Source of the DNA: DATLGB01 sp038232275
GTDB lineage: Bacteria > Actinomycetota > Thermoleophilia > Solirubrobacterales > Solirubrobacteraceae
DNA length: 39,974 nucleotides
NCBI GenBank assembly: GCA_038232275.1
Contig: JBBSIC010000030.1
Coordinates: 1-39,974, forward strand
Direction of reading: 5' to 3'
In this document: positions 32,430-39,974 of the stretch, in pieces
Layout of the letters: every line of letters begins with the position of its first letter
How positions within the stretch are numbered: position 1 is the first letter of the stretch
Position numbers and translations under genes: made by a program
Notes under the pieces: model-generated
The model's input: only the letters and a program-made list of their open reading frames with translations
The model's database searches: none
Told to the model about the DNA's origin: nothing

Positions 32430-33053
32430 TCAGCTCTGCTCGCGGACGGAGACGCGATCGATGTAGGCGCCGAATCCGCCTTTCGGCTGCTCTGGGCTGA
32501 GGTCCTCGAAGCGGATCCGGCTGGAGGTGTCGGTGGCGGTGAAGGTGAACTGGAAGATCGACCAGTTGGTCTGGGCCCCGCTGGTCAGCGGTCCGATCAA
32601 TGTCGTCACGTCGCCGCCAGCGACCCTGAAGACGTTCTCCTCCGGCGCGGTGTTCGGCCGCGGCGAGTAGAGGAACTCGAGCCTATACGTCTTGCCGGGG
32701 GTCGTCGGGACATCCTGGGAGTAGATGCTGGGACCGTCGGAGTCGAGTTCGGCGAACTGGCTACCAGCCTGGATCGACGAAGGCGGCAGCACGGCCGGAT
32801 TGCCCGCGACGTGGTCCTGGATCTCGATGCCCGAACTCGTCACGTCGGCGTTGCGCGGCTGAGAGCTCCACCCCGGGACCGACGGAAAGATGCCGAAGGT
32901 CCCGGTGGGGATGTCGGGGGACTCGAACGAGCCGTTGACCACGACGTTGGGCCCCGTGCCCACGGACGCGACCCCCGGCGCGGCCATCGCTCCACCGGTC
33001 GCGATGAGCACCCCAAGCAGCCACGCCGAGGCCCGCCAAGCCTTGCCATTCAT
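32430..33053 (-). CDS. secreted carbohydrate-binding-like (DUF642/choice-of-anchor type) protein
   Basis: A 207-residue exported protein. The signal peptide ends near AMAA (residue 25). The mature part is one galactose-binding-like beta-sandwich: VVVNGSFESPDIPTGTF at its start, SGIEIQDHVAGNPAV, AGSQFAELDSDGPSIYSQDV, TPGKTYRLEFLYSPRP and AYIDRVSV at its end, the order seen in DUF642 and related domains. No C-terminal sorting signal is present. It probably binds a polysaccharide outside the cell. GGGAGGA stands seven bases before ATG 33053. It converges with the polysaccharide operon. Confidence 0.78.
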   Translation of the reverse strand: MNGKAWRASAWLLGVLIATGGAMAAPGVASVGTGPNVVVNGSFESPDIPTGTFGIFPSVPGWSSQPRNADVTSSGIEIQDHVAGNPAVLPPSSIQAGSQFAELDSDGPSIYSQDVPTTPGKTYRLEFLYSPRPNTAPEENVFRVAGGDVTTLIGPLTSGAQTNWSIFQFTFTATDTSSRIRFEDLSPEQPKGGFGAYIDRVSVREQS

Positions 33054-33164
33054 GGGTCCTCCCTTAGATCGTCTGAGATCGACCGTACTCCCGTCTCCTG
33101 GCCGCAAGTCAAGGTCCTGCGGCAAGAATCTCACCCGTCCGGCGTCGCTGGCGGGCGCGAGCCC

Positions 33165-34481
33165 TTAGCCGAAGACGGCGGCGTCGAACAGCGCGCTGCC
33201 GCGACCTGAGTCCGTCCAGATCGTCTGGTCGCGCGCGGGTCCGACCCCGACGAGGGCGATCGGCACGCCGACGAAGTCCGCGACGAAATCGAGGTAGTCG
33301 CGGGCGGCCTGCGGCAGGTCGTCCTCGCTGCGCGCCTCGGTGATGTCCTCGTCCCAGCCGGGCATCGACTCCGTCTGGCCGACGACGTGGTGCAGGACGG
33401 ACTGGTGGTAGGGGAAGTCGGTGAAGACGCGCTCGTTGCCGCGGTAGCTCGTGCAGACCTGGATGTCGCCGACGCCCGAGAGCACGTCGAGCTTGGTCAC
33501 GGCGAGGTGCGAGAGCGAGTTCAGGCGCACGGCGTAGCGCAGCGCGACGAGGTCCAGCCAGCCGACGCGCCGAGCCCGGCCGGTGGTCGTGCCGAACTCC
33601 CTGCCCTTGTCGCGGATGCTGTCGCCGAACTCGTCGTCGAGCTCGGTCGGGAACGGGCCGGCGCCGACGCGCGTGGTGTAGGCCTTGACGACGCCCCAGA
33701 CCTCGTGCAGGTCGCGCGGACCCACGCCGGCGCCGGCGCACGCGGCGCCCGCGACGGGGTTCGAGCTCGTCACGAACGGATACGTGCCGTGGTCGATGTC
33801 GAGCAACGTGCCCTGGGCGCCCTCGAAGAGGACGTTGTGGCCGTGGTCGAGGGCTTCCCAGACGAGCTTCGGCGTGTCGGCGATGTACTGCTCGAGCGCG
33901 TGGCCGAAGGTCAGGTAGGCCTCGGTCATGCTCTGCAGGTCGAGCTCGGGGGAGCGGGCGAAGGGGCGCAGCGAGAGCCGCTTGGGCTCCATCGCCGCGA
34001 CGATCTTCTTCTTGAGGATCTTCTCGTCGAGCAGGTCCTGCACGCGGATGCCGAGGCGTGCGGCCTTGTCGGAGTAGCACGGGCCGATGCCCCGCCGCGT
34101 CGTGCCGATCTGGTTGGAGCCCAGGCGCGTCTCCCCCGCCGTGTCGAGCAGCAGGTGGTAGGGCATGATCATGTGGGCGTTGGCGCTGATGCGCAGCCCG
34201 GAGAGGTCGACGCCGCGGGCGCGCAGGCCGTTGATCTCGCCCGTCAGCACGACGGGGTCGATCACGACGCCGTTGCCGATCGCGCACTTCTTGCCCGGGT
34301 AGAGGATGCCCGACGGGATCAGGTGGAACTTCCACACGTCGTCTCCGCGCACGATCGTGTGCCCGGCGTTGTTGCCGCCCTGAAAGCGGATCACGACGTC
34401 TGCCTGCTCCGCCAGCAGGTCGGTGACCTTCCCCTTGCCTTCGTCGCCCCACTGGGCGCCGATGATCACGATGCCGGCCAT
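33165..34481 (-). CDS. purA: adenylosuccinate synthase
   Basis: A 438-residue GTP-dependent enzyme joining IMP and aspartate on the way to AMP. The start VIIGAQWGDEGKGKVTDLLA with FQGGNNAGHTIV, TTRRGIGPCYSDKAAR, GAQGTLLDIDHGTYPFVTSSN and the GTP-binding LDVLSG are all in place. Full length. It is the last gene of the minus-strand run from rpsF, 12 bp after the dnaC-like gene. Confidence 0.97.
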   Translation of the reverse strand: MAGIVIIGAQWGDEGKGKVTDLLAEQADVVIRFQGGNNAGHTIVRGDDVWKFHLIPSGILYPGKKCAIGNGVVIDPVVLTGEINGLRARGVDLSGLRISANAHMIMPYHLLLDTAGETRLGSNQIGTTRRGIGPCYSDKAARLGIRVQDLLDEKILKKKIVAAMEPKRLSLRPFARSPELDLQSMTEAYLTFGHALEQYIADTPKLVWEALDHGHNVLFEGAQGTLLDIDHGTYPFVTSSNPVAGAACAGAGVGPRDLHEVWGVVKAYTTRVGAGPFPTELDDEFGDSIRDKGREFGTTTGRARRVGWLDLVALRYAVRLNSLSHLAVTKLDVLSGVGDIQVCTSYRGNERVFTDFPYHQSVLHHVVGQTESMPGWDEDITEARSEDDLPQAARDYLDFVADFVGVPIALVGVGPARDQTIWTDSGRGSALFDAAVFG

Positions 34482-34493
34482 GTCCCGATCAGT

Positions 34494-35231
34494 CTATGCG
34501 GGGTACTCGCCGTAGCGCAGGGGGCCGCCGACGGGGCGGCGGCTGGGAAGGTCCACGGCCTTGCGCTGGTCCTCGCCGAACAGCGCGAGGGGGTCCCCGC
34601 ACATCTCCGTCAGCCGGGAGACCGTGCGCTCCGTGATCTGCTGCTCGAGCTCCGCCGGCTCGAGGTTCGTCGTGATGATCACCGAGCGCTCCTCCTCGTA
34701 GCGGGCGTTGATGATCGTGTAGAGCTGCTCGAGCACCCACTCGTTGGACCGCTCGGCGCCGACGTCGTCGATGTGCAGCAGGTCGACGGAGGCCAGCGAC
34801 TCGACGAGCCCGAGGTAGGTCATCTCGGAGGAGTCGTCATAGGTCTTGCGCAGCTCGTAGAGCAGCTTCGGGAGGGAGTAGATCGCCACGCTGCGCCCGC
34901 GCTCCAGCGCGGCCTTGGAGATCAGCATGGCCAGGCTCGTCTTGCCGGTGCCCACGTCTCCCATCAGCCAGATCCCGCGGCCGCAGTCCAGCCGCTCGTC
35001 GAGCGCCGCCACGTAGCGCCGGATCTCCTCGACGACGTGCGCGGCGATCTGCGTGACGGGCGGACGGTCGAACGAGACCTCGGCGAAGCGCCTCGGGATG
35101 ACGGCGGACAGGCGGCGCGCCTTCGCCTCGGCGATCCGCTGCGGCCGGCAGCGGCACGCGCGCGTGGTGCGGGCCTCCAGGTCGATGACGAAGCCCGAGT
35201 CGTCGCACTCCTCGTAGGGGCAGCGGGTCAT
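34494..35231 (-). CDS. DnaC/DnaI-like helicase-loader AAA+ ATPase
   Basis: A 245-residue AAA+ protein. A small zinc module (C4, C9, C26, C28 in CPYEEC...CRC) precedes Walker A GDVGTGKT (91-98), Walker B DLLHIDDVG and the sensor VIITTNLEP. SRLTEMC ends the core, as in DnaC/DnaI proteins that load the replicative helicase. The ATG overlaps the dnaB stop by 4 bp, which links it directly to DnaB. Many actinobacteria are thought to lack a DnaC/DnaI-type loader, so its conservation here is of note. Confidence 0.88.
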   Translation of the reverse strand: MTRCPYEECDDSGFVIDLEARTTRACRCRPQRIAEAKARRLSAVIPRRFAEVSFDRPPVTQIAAHVVEEIRRYVAALDERLDCGRGIWLMGDVGTGKTSLAMLISKAALERGRSVAIYSLPKLLYELRKTYDDSSEMTYLGLVESLASVDLLHIDDVGAERSNEWVLEQLYTIINARYEEERSVIITTNLEPAELEQQITERTVSRLTEMCGDPLALFGEDQRKAVDLPSRRPVGGPLRYGEYPA

Positions 35232-37441
35232 CCGTAGCGGTCCGCGTCGCGGATCCCGGGCATGAAGCGCGGGTACTCGTTCTGAAAGACCAGCGGGACG
35301 TTGCCGAGGCTGCCGTTGCGGTGTTTGGAGATCAGCAGCTCGGCCTCACCCTTCTTCTCGGAGTCCTCCTCGTAGTACTCCTCGCGGTAGATGAACATCA
35401 CGAGGTCGGCGTCCTGCTCGATCTGGCCGGAGGAGCGCAGGTCGGAGAGCATCGGCTTCTTGTCGTGGCGCTGCTCCACCGCGCGGCTGAGCTGGGACAG
35501 GGCGATCACCGGCACCATCAGCTCGCGCGCGAGCGTCTTGAGGCCCTTCGAGATCTCGCCGATCTGCTCGACGACGCTGTCCGAGCGGCTGTCGGAGCGC
35601 ATCAGCTGCAGGTAGTCGACCACGATCAGCCCGAGCTCCCCGTCGACCTGCTGGGCGAGCCGGCGCGCCTTCGCGCGGATGTCGAGCACGGACAGGTCGC
35701 TGGAGTCGTCGATCCACAGCGGCGCGGCGCCGAGCGTCTTGACCGCCGTCGTGACCTTGGACCAGTTGACCTTGCCCTTGCGCAGGTCGTTGCCCTTGAT
35801 CGAGCCCTGCGAGGCGATGAAGCGCTGCGCGAGCTCGGACTCGCCCATCTCGAGCGAGAACATGACGGCGGGCCGGTTGTGTCGGACGGCGGCGTTCTCG
35901 AGGAAGTTGGCCGCCAGCGAGCTGTTGTGCACGATGACGTCGTCTGCCACGAAGTTGTGATGGCCGGGCACGGTGAGGTCGAATGTCTCCTCGTCGCCGA
36001 TATGTTCGACGGAAGCGACCTCGTCCCACCACACGTCGGACTCGGCGAGCCGGGCCAAGTCGTCGCTCCCCGTCGCCTCAGCGAGCACGGACAGCTGAGG
36101 ACGGGAGATTCCGCGGCGGCCGACATGCCAGTTGTGATTGCGTGGATGGCCGGCGGCGGCGCTCACCTCGGCCCAGGACCGTTCCCCCTTCGCGCCGAGC
36201 ACGGACTCCCAGGCAGCGGGCGGGACGGTGTCGACGTTCGTCTTCGAGCGCACGCGGGAGTCGCTCGGGTTGATTCGTGCGCCGAAGTCCGCGGCCGCCT
36301 CCTCCACCACGTGGAGGACTGGTGAGTCCGGGCCGAAGCAGAACCGCGGCGTTCTGCCCGTGAGGCTTCCGTCCGAGATGAGCGCGGCGAGCATGACGAT
36401 CTCATGATCGGGCATCGTCTGTTGCAAGCCGCAGCGTGGGAGGTGCCGAGGCACCGCGATGCGGTCGCCAGCACGGAGGTCGCCGAGCTGGCGCCAGCCT
36501 TCGATCGTGAGAAGCGGGTGATTGATGGTCGCTTCGACACGCCGGCCGAGCTTCGTCCTCAGGCAGTAGACCGGCCTGCGACCGTTGCGAAAGCCTCGGG
36601 TGATGCGCGCCGGGCGGAGCTTGAGATCGGCACCGAGCGCGGCCACCCAAGCCTCTTCGCATCCGGTTTCGAGGTCGGCGACCAGCTCGTCGATGCGCCT
36701 GCGTCCTCCGGACCACGGGTCATAGACCAGGGCGCTTCCCCTGAGGCACTTTCCCATCGACGGTCGTGCCGCCAGCACGATCAGGTTGCCCGGCTGGAAG
36801 CCGCCCGTGATCTCGTCGAGGTCGGGGAAGCCCGAGGGCGTGCCGGTGATCTCCTGGCCGGCCTCGGCGAGCTTGGTGAGCTTCTCGATCTCGGTCTCGA
36901 GCACCTCGAAGATGCCGCGGAAGTCCTTGCGCCGGTCGTCGTGGCCGATCTCGAGGATCGAGCGCTCGGCCTGGTCGAGCAGCTCGAGTGGGTTGCCCGC
37001 GTGCTCGGAGACCTGCTGCTGGATCCGGTAGGTGGCCGTCAGCAGCCCGCGGACGAGCGCGGTGTCCTTGACGATCTTGCCGTACTGCTTGGCGTTGCCG
37101 ACGACGGGCGGGGCGGCGGCGAGCGCCTCGATGGCCGCGGCGCCGCCGGCGGACTCGAGCTGGCCGGACTGCTTGAGCTTCTCGGTGACCGTGAGCTTGT
37201 CGACCGGTTCGCCCTGCTCGTACAGCGCGAGCATCGCGTCGTAGATCGCGGCGTGCGCGGGGCGGTAGAAGTCCTCCGGCCGGAGGTTGATCTCGATCCG
37301 CAGGGCGTACAGCGTCTGGTCGGAGAGCAGCACCGCGCCGAGGACGGACTGCTCGGCCTCGAGGCTCTGCGGCGGCAGCAGGCCGCCCGGCGGAGCCGAG
37401 CCGCCGTGGCCGTTTGCGAAGGTGCGTTCGGGGGCTGCCAT
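35228..37441 (-). CDS. dnaB: replicative DNA helicase DnaB (with intein)
   Basis: A 737-residue precursor. The N-domain (PQSLEAEQSVLGAVLLSDQT) and the RecA-like motor are those of DnaB: GFPDLDEITGGFQPGNLIVL, AARPSMGK, then FSLEMGESELAQRF, IVVDYLQLMRSD and ALSQLSRAVEQR. A 275-residue intein (35924-36748) interrupts the Walker A loop; removal gives a normal 462-residue helicase with GKSSLAAN. I chose ATG 37441 (MAAPERTFANG); the frame is open to 37522, but those residues look non-coding. It follows rplI and overlaps the loader gene. Confidence 0.95.
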   Translation of the reverse strand: MAAPERTFANGHGGSAPPGGLLPPQSLEAEQSVLGAVLLSDQTLYALRIEINLRPEDFYRPAHAAIYDAMLALYEQGEPVDKLTVTEKLKQSGQLESAGGAAAIEALAAAPPVVGNAKQYGKIVKDTALVRGLLTATYRIQQQVSEHAGNPLELLDQAERSILEIGHDDRRKDFRGIFEVLETEIEKLTKLAEAGQEITGTPSGFPDLDEITGGFQPGNLIVLAARPSMGKCLRGSALVYDPWSGGRRRIDELVADLETGCEEAWVAALGADLKLRPARITRGFRNGRRPVYCLRTKLGRRVEATINHPLLTIEGWRQLGDLRAGDRIAVPRHLPRCGLQQTMPDHEIVMLAALISDGSLTGRTPRFCFGPDSPVLHVVEEAAADFGARINPSDSRVRSKTNVDTVPPAAWESVLGAKGERSWAEVSAAAGHPRNHNWHVGRRGISRPQLSVLAEATGSDDLARLAESDVWWDEVASVEHIGDEETFDLTVPGHHNFVADDVIVHNSSLAANFLENAAVRHNRPAVMFSLEMGESELAQRFIASQGSIKGNDLRKGKVNWSKVTTAVKTLGAAPLWIDDSSDLSVLDIRAKARRLAQQVDGELGLIVVDYLQLMRSDSRSDSVVEQIGEISKGLKTLARELMVPVIALSQLSRAVEQRHDKKPMLSDLRSSGQIEQDADLVMFIYREEYYEEDSEKKGEAELLISKHRNGSLGNVPLVFQNEYPRFMPGIRDADRYG
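35924..36748 (-). other. DnaB intein, reduced in size
   Basis: 275 in-frame residues. Block A begins with Cys (CLRGSALVYD), block B is EATINHPLLTIEGW with the TxxH motif, and blocks F and G read FDLTVPGHHNFVADDVIVHN, ending HN before the +1 Ser of the extein. The site is between the Walker A GK and SS. A LAGLIDADG-like string MLAALISDGSL marks a shortened endonuclease region, but the second half is not recognisable; full DnaB inteins are often over 400 residues. Splicing residues are intact, endonuclease probably not. Confidence 0.93.
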
Positions 37442-37513
37442 CGGATCGCGAGCGTAGGCTTTAGCACCGCGGCCGGACGCCGATGTCGCGCGAAGGTGCC
37501 GCTCCTTGCGCAG

Positions 37514-37542
37514 AGTTGTCACGAACGTCGCAGCGGCGTCAA
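37514..37542 (-). promoter_or_regulatory. possible promoter for dnaB
   Basis: On the minus strand TTGACG (37542-37537) is followed after 17 nt by ACAACT (37519-37514). The -35 match is good, the -10 match weak. It lies in the 129-bp gap between rplI and dnaB, which leaves a leader of about 65 nt. Confidence 0.3.
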
Positions 37543-37570
37543 CCGCCGTCTACGAGAGCGTCCGGAAGGG

Positions 37571-38023
37571 CTACTTCTGCTCGACGACCATCGTCTTGAC
37601 CGACGCCGTGACTCCCGGCGCGACCTCGACGGTGACCAGGTGGGTGCCGATCGTCTTGATCGGCTCCTCGAGATGCACGTGACGGCGATCGATGCGCAGG
37701 CCGCGGGCCTCGTGGATCGCCTCGGAGATGTCCTCCGTGGTGACCGAGCCGAACAGCCGGCCGTCCTCGCCGGCCTGGTGGGAGATCGTGAGGACCGTCT
37801 TGTTGAGCACCGCGGCATTGTCCTCGGCCTTCCGCGCGGCCTCGGCCGTGGCTCGCTCGGCGGCGGCCTGGCGCCGCTGGGCGACGACGATCGAGCCCTT
37901 CGTGGCCGGCTCGGCGAGCTTGCGCGGGATCAAGAAGTTGCGCAGGTAGCCCTTGGAGACGTCGACGACGGCACCCTTGTCGCCGAGCTGCTCGACGTCC
38001 TGGAGCAGGATCGCCTGCGGCAT
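37571..38023 (-). CDS. rplI: 50S ribosomal protein L9
   Basis: A 150-residue L9. The N-terminal RNA-binding domain reads ILLQDVEQLGDKGAVVDVSK and GYLRNFLIPRKLA. A long helix (QRRQAAAERATAEAARKAED) connects to the C-terminal domain with GRLFGSVTTEDISEAI and HVHLEEPIKTIGTHLV. Normal length. The ATG at 38023 overlaps the rpsR stop as ATGA. Confidence 0.97.
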   Translation of the reverse strand: MPQAILLQDVEQLGDKGAVVDVSKGYLRNFLIPRKLAEPATKGSIVVAQRRQAAAERATAEAARKAEDNAAVLNKTVLTISHQAGEDGRLFGSVTTEDISEAIHEARGLRIDRRHVHLEEPIKTIGTHLVTVEVAPGVTASVKTMVVEQK

Positions 38024-38346
38024 CAGCGTTCCCGGTCGCCGCGGTCCCGGCGTCCGCCCTCGCGGTCGTTGCCCGTGGACTCGGCGACGTAGGGCAGCAG
38101 GGCCAGCTCGCGGGCACGCTTCACGGCGGTCGCGATCTGGTTCTGGTGGCGGCGGCAGGCGCCCGTGATACGCCGTGAGCGGATCTTCCCGCGATCGGAG
38201 ATGAACTTGCGCAGGGTCGCGATGTCCTTGTAGTCGACGAACTCGACCTTGTCGCGGCAGAAGGCGCACGGCTTGCGCCGGCCTGAGCCACCACCCCTGA
38301 TCTTTTCCCGCCGGCGTGCTGTCGGCCGGCTGCGCTGCTTAGCCAA
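38023..38346 (-). CDS. rpsR: 30S ribosomal protein S18
   Basis: A 107-residue S18. KPCAFCRDKVEFVDYKD, LRKFISDRGKIRSRRITGAC and RHQNQIATAVKRARELALLP are diagnostic. The Cys pair and further Cys suggest the zinc-binding form. Arg/Gly-rich extensions at both ends make it longer than the usual 75-80 residues; the tail GNDREGGRRDRGDRER is charged. The start is TTG 38346 (MAKQRSRP). A 270-bp gap with a hairpin separates it from ssb. Confidence 0.96.
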   Translation of the reverse strand: MAKQRSRPTARRREKIRGGGSGRRKPCAFCRDKVEFVDYKDIATLRKFISDRGKIRSRRITGACRRHQNQIATAVKRARELALLPYVAESTGNDREGGRRDRGDRER

Positions 38347-38376
38347 TGTCGTGGAACCCCTGTCGAAGTCGATCTG

Positions 38377-38408
38377 CGGATGCCGCGCGAAGACGCGCCG
38401 GGCATCCG
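38377..38408 (-). promoter_or_regulatory. hairpin in the rpsR upstream region
   Basis: CGGATGCC (38377-38384) pairs with GGCATCCG (38401-38408), and inside GCGCG (38385-38389) pairs with CGCGC (38394-38398) around AAGA, with a 2-nt bulge. In the minus transcript it lies 31 nt before the rpsR TTG. It could be a terminator after ssb or a leader site for ribosomal-protein feedback. Further upstream, TTTCGTT (38521-38527) and CGTTCC (38551-38556) compete for overlapping partners at 38582-38590. Confidence 0.45.
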
Positions 38409-38616
38409 GAACGGACGGGGAAGTCTAGCGGAGGGTGGCAGCAGGGCCGGGCACCGGCGGCGTCGGCTGGGCGTGGGCGTTGAAGCAGCGAACGGCAGGC
38501 TTGGTTGGGGCGGGGCCGGCTTTCGTTGACACCCTCGGCGTGGCAGGACCCGTTCCGACCGGCACGCAGCCCGAGACGTGTGGAACGAAACGAGCGGACG
38601 GAGGCCCTCCTCGCGC

Positions 38617-39105
38617 CTAGAACGGGATGTCGTCGTCAGGCGGCTGGCTCTGGCCGTTGGCGACCGTGGCGGCCGCGGGCTGCGGCTGCTGGAAGTCCGA
38701 CGTGTCGGAGGGGACGTCGCTGCGCGGCGCGAAGCTCTGCCCGCCGCCCCCGCCGCCGTTGTCGTCACGGCTGCCGAGGAACTGCACGGCGTCGGCGATG
38801 ATCTCGACCGCCTGGCGCTTGTTGCCGGCGTTGTCGGTGAACTCGCGCCACTCGAGGCGGCCGTCGACGCAGACCGGGCGGCCCTTGGACAAGAAGCGGT
38901 TGCAGTTCTCGCCCTGCGCGCCGAAGATCGTCACGTCGAAGTAGTTGGGCTTGTCGACCCAGTCGCCGGACTGGACGTCCTTGCGGCGGGTGTTGGTCGC
39001 GATGCGCAGCGAGCAGATGGCGAGGCCGCCATTGGTCGCGCGCATCTCGGGGTCACGCGTGAGATTGCCGGTCAGAACGACGCGGTTGATGTTGGTGGCA
39101 GCCAT
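38617..39105 (-). CDS. ssb: single-stranded DNA-binding protein
   Basis: A 162-residue SSB. The OB fold contains NINRVVLTGNLTRDPEMRAT, FDVTIFGAQGENCNRFLSKG and VCVDGRLEWREF. A Gly-run linker and Gln/Pro-rich tail end in DDDIPF, the acidic tip that recruits replication and repair proteins. ATG 39105 has AAGGAG upstream; the frame is open to 39216 but the extra part is not SSB-like. It lies between rpsF and rpsR, as in most bacteria. Confidence 0.97.
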   Translation of the reverse strand: MAATNINRVVLTGNLTRDPEMRATNGGLAICSLRIATNTRRKDVQSGDWVDKPNYFDVTIFGAQGENCNRFLSKGRPVCVDGRLEWREFTDNAGNKRQAVEIIADAVQFLGSRDDNGGGGGGQSFAPRSDVPSDTSDFQQPQPAAATVANGQSQPPDDDIPF

Positions 39106-39206
39106 CTGCGGCTCCTTTCGAGGGCCGGGGAACAATCGGTAAAGGCGTGGCGCCGAGTCTAGATCCGGGATCGGCGGACTTCGGTGCCGTGCACGGAAAT
39201 ACGGCG

Positions 39207-39232
39207 GTTTCGTCACGGAGTCGTGACGAAGC
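39207..39232 (-). terminator. hairpin between rpsF and ssb
   Basis: TTCGTCACG (39209-39217) pairs perfectly with CGTGACGAA (39222-39230) around a 4-nt loop, with one wobble and one G-C pair beyond. It begins 35 nt after the rpsF stop on the minus strand. No T run follows, so partial attenuation or an RNA-processing site is likelier than full termination. Confidence 0.45.
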
Positions 39233-39267
39233 GCGCAGGTCTGGCACGCCGGGGGACCGGCGGGCGG

Positions 39268-39636
39268 CTACTCGTCCGGGGAGTCGCCGGCCGTGGCGCC
39301 GGCGGCGGCCGCGCGCAGGTCCGGCGGATCGGGCGTTCCGGGCCGGAGCTTGATGACGCGGAAGCGCTGCACGCCGTCGGTGATCTTCAGCGCGTGGTTG
39401 AGCGCGTCGAGCACTTCGTGCGTGGCGTAGAACTGGATCAGGTGGTAGTCCGCCTCGGGCTTCTTGCGGATCTCGAACGCCGTGGCGCGGACGCCCCAGT
39501 CGTGCCGGCCGACCAATGAGCCGCCGTGACGGTCGATCAGCGTCTCGACGTCGACGATGATCTTGGTCCGGCGCTCCTCGTCGGACTCGGGGTCGAGCAG
39601 AAGGGTCAGGTCGTAGATGGGCGCAGCGGGAGCCAT
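39268..39636 (-). CDS. rpsF: 30S ribosomal protein S6
   Basis: A 122-residue S6. YDLTLLLDPESDEERRTKII, then GGSLVGRHDWGVRATAFEIR and KKPEADYHLIQFYATHEVLD form the ferredoxin-like fold that binds S18 and 16S rRNA. The C-terminal tail is Ala-rich and acidic. ATG 39636. It is the first gene of the minus-strand replication and ribosome operon. Divergent from the membrane protein gene 59 bp away. Confidence 0.96.
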   Translation of the reverse strand: MAPAAPIYDLTLLLDPESDEERRTKIIVDVETLIDRHGGSLVGRHDWGVRATAFEIRKKPEADYHLIQFYATHEVLDALNHALKITDGVQRFRVIKLRPGTPDPPDLRAAAAGATAGDSPDE

Positions 39637-39695
39637 GCGGCGGTGCAGCGTAGCAGTGGGGGCGAGCTGTCCCGGCCCGGCAGCTAGGGCTGAAC

Positions 39696-39974
39696 ATGCT
39701 CGCTCGCGTGCGCTGGACCAACGTGGCGGCCGCCCTCGCGGTGGTCGCGATCCTCGGCCTGGTGGTCGTCTGGCCGCGGCTGGAGCCCGCCCCTCCCGCG
39801 CTCCCGCCAGGGCCGCCGCGCCCCGCCGCGCCGTCCGCCGCGCCCCGGCCGTCGCGCACCCCCGCGCCCGCGCCGCGCCCGGATGTGAGGACCCGCCGCA
39901 CGGCCCGGGACCTCCCGGGCGGCTTCGAGCGCCACCACCACCACCACCACCACCACCACCGGCCCGCGCCTCGG
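39696..39974 (+). CDS. membrane-anchored Pro/Ala-rich protein with poly-His run (3' end outside window)
   Basis: ATG 39696 opens a frame that runs off the window. A basic start (MLARVRW) leads to one membrane helix (AAALAVVAILGLVVVWP). It is followed by about 45 Pro/Ala-rich residues, a basic stretch (VRTRRTARDLPGGFER) and nine consecutive histidines at residues 80-88. The soluble part should lie outside the cell. The His run could bind metal such as nickel, zinc or copper. No domain is visible before the cut. It is divergent from rpsF. Confidence 0.6.
   Translation, partial: MLARVRWTNVAAALAVVAILGLVVVWPRLEPAPPALPPGPPRPAAPSAAPRPSRTPAPAPRPDVRTRRTARDLPGGFERHHHHHHHHHRPAPR
39933..39959 (+). repeat. 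(CAC)9 trinucleotide repeat
   Basis: Nine CAC codons in a row inside the membrane-anchored protein gene. All nine use CAC, so the DNA itself is a pure microsatellite whose length could vary by slippage without breaking the frame. Confidence 0.9.

Noticed and set aside
33387..35237. 616-codon plus-strand frame
   Set aside because: Antisense to purA and the dnaC-like gene; no recognisable protein features.
36404..38092. 562-codon plus-strand frame
   Set aside because: Antisense to dnaB and rplI; the composition is that of a shadow frame.

Overview
This 40 kb window is GC-rich chromosomal DNA with tightly packed, often 4-bp-overlapping genes and many GTG and TTG starts. The gene content suggests a Gram-positive, menaquinone-using actinobacterium: an actinobacterial-style hem cluster, a b6-like cytochrome b next to menG, a TatA/TatC pair without TatB, and a dnaB intein. 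A member of class Thermoleophilia (Solirubrobacterales) is my best guess. That placement is an inference from gene content, not from a search.

Layout. 1-4.7 kb: tRNA-Ile, a possible Fic remnant, an alpha/beta hydrolase, a secreted-protein gene broken by two frameshifts, an M1 metallopeptidase, a bifunctional-nuclease-domain protein and a tiny stand-alone LAGLIDADG-like protein. 4.7-13.3 kb: ddl with a coupled aminotransferase, a membrane protein, a run of phosphodiesterase, GtrA and membrane glycosyltransferase, then a YmdB-type phosphoesterase and an AI-2E family permease. 13.3-16 kb: a small acidic protein, a ParE-type toxin pseudogene and a two-gene ABC exporter with a hairpin over the second gene's ribosome binding site.

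16-26.5 kb is the bioenergetic core. hemB, a fused siroheme-decarboxylase-like (AhbA-AhbB) protein and hemL form one unit. They are followed by a small protein resembling part of a polyprenyl synthase, Rieske protein, cytochrome b, subunit IV fused to cytochrome c, menG, polyprenyl diphosphate synthase, then tatA and tatC. These fit together: haem precursors, the menaquinone head-group methylase and a prenyl-tail synthase supply the bc complex, and the Rieske protein carries a Tat-type signal that the adjacent Tat genes could serve.

26.5-28 kb is a gene-poor patch after tRNA-Lys with a VapC remnant and a winged-helix-like protein. 28-32.4 kb holds a class IV aminotransferase and a sugar-nucleotide module (2-epimerase, Gfo/Idh dehydrogenase, hexapeptide acetyltransferase) with a membrane protein, probably for a surface polysaccharide. 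32.4-40 kb, mostly on the minus strand, is the conserved rpsF-ssb-rpsR-rplI-dnaB-dnaC-like-purA order, with an intein in dnaB. The window ends inside a membrane-anchored proline-rich protein with a nine-histidine run.

No CRISPR array, insertion sequence, prophage or rRNA was seen. The most interesting items are the fused haem-pathway protein with its structured upstream region, the sequestering hairpin in the ABC operon, the enlarged TatC loop, the truncated polyprenyl-synthase-like protein and the cluster of decayed toxin genes. No single feature is an obviously new system.
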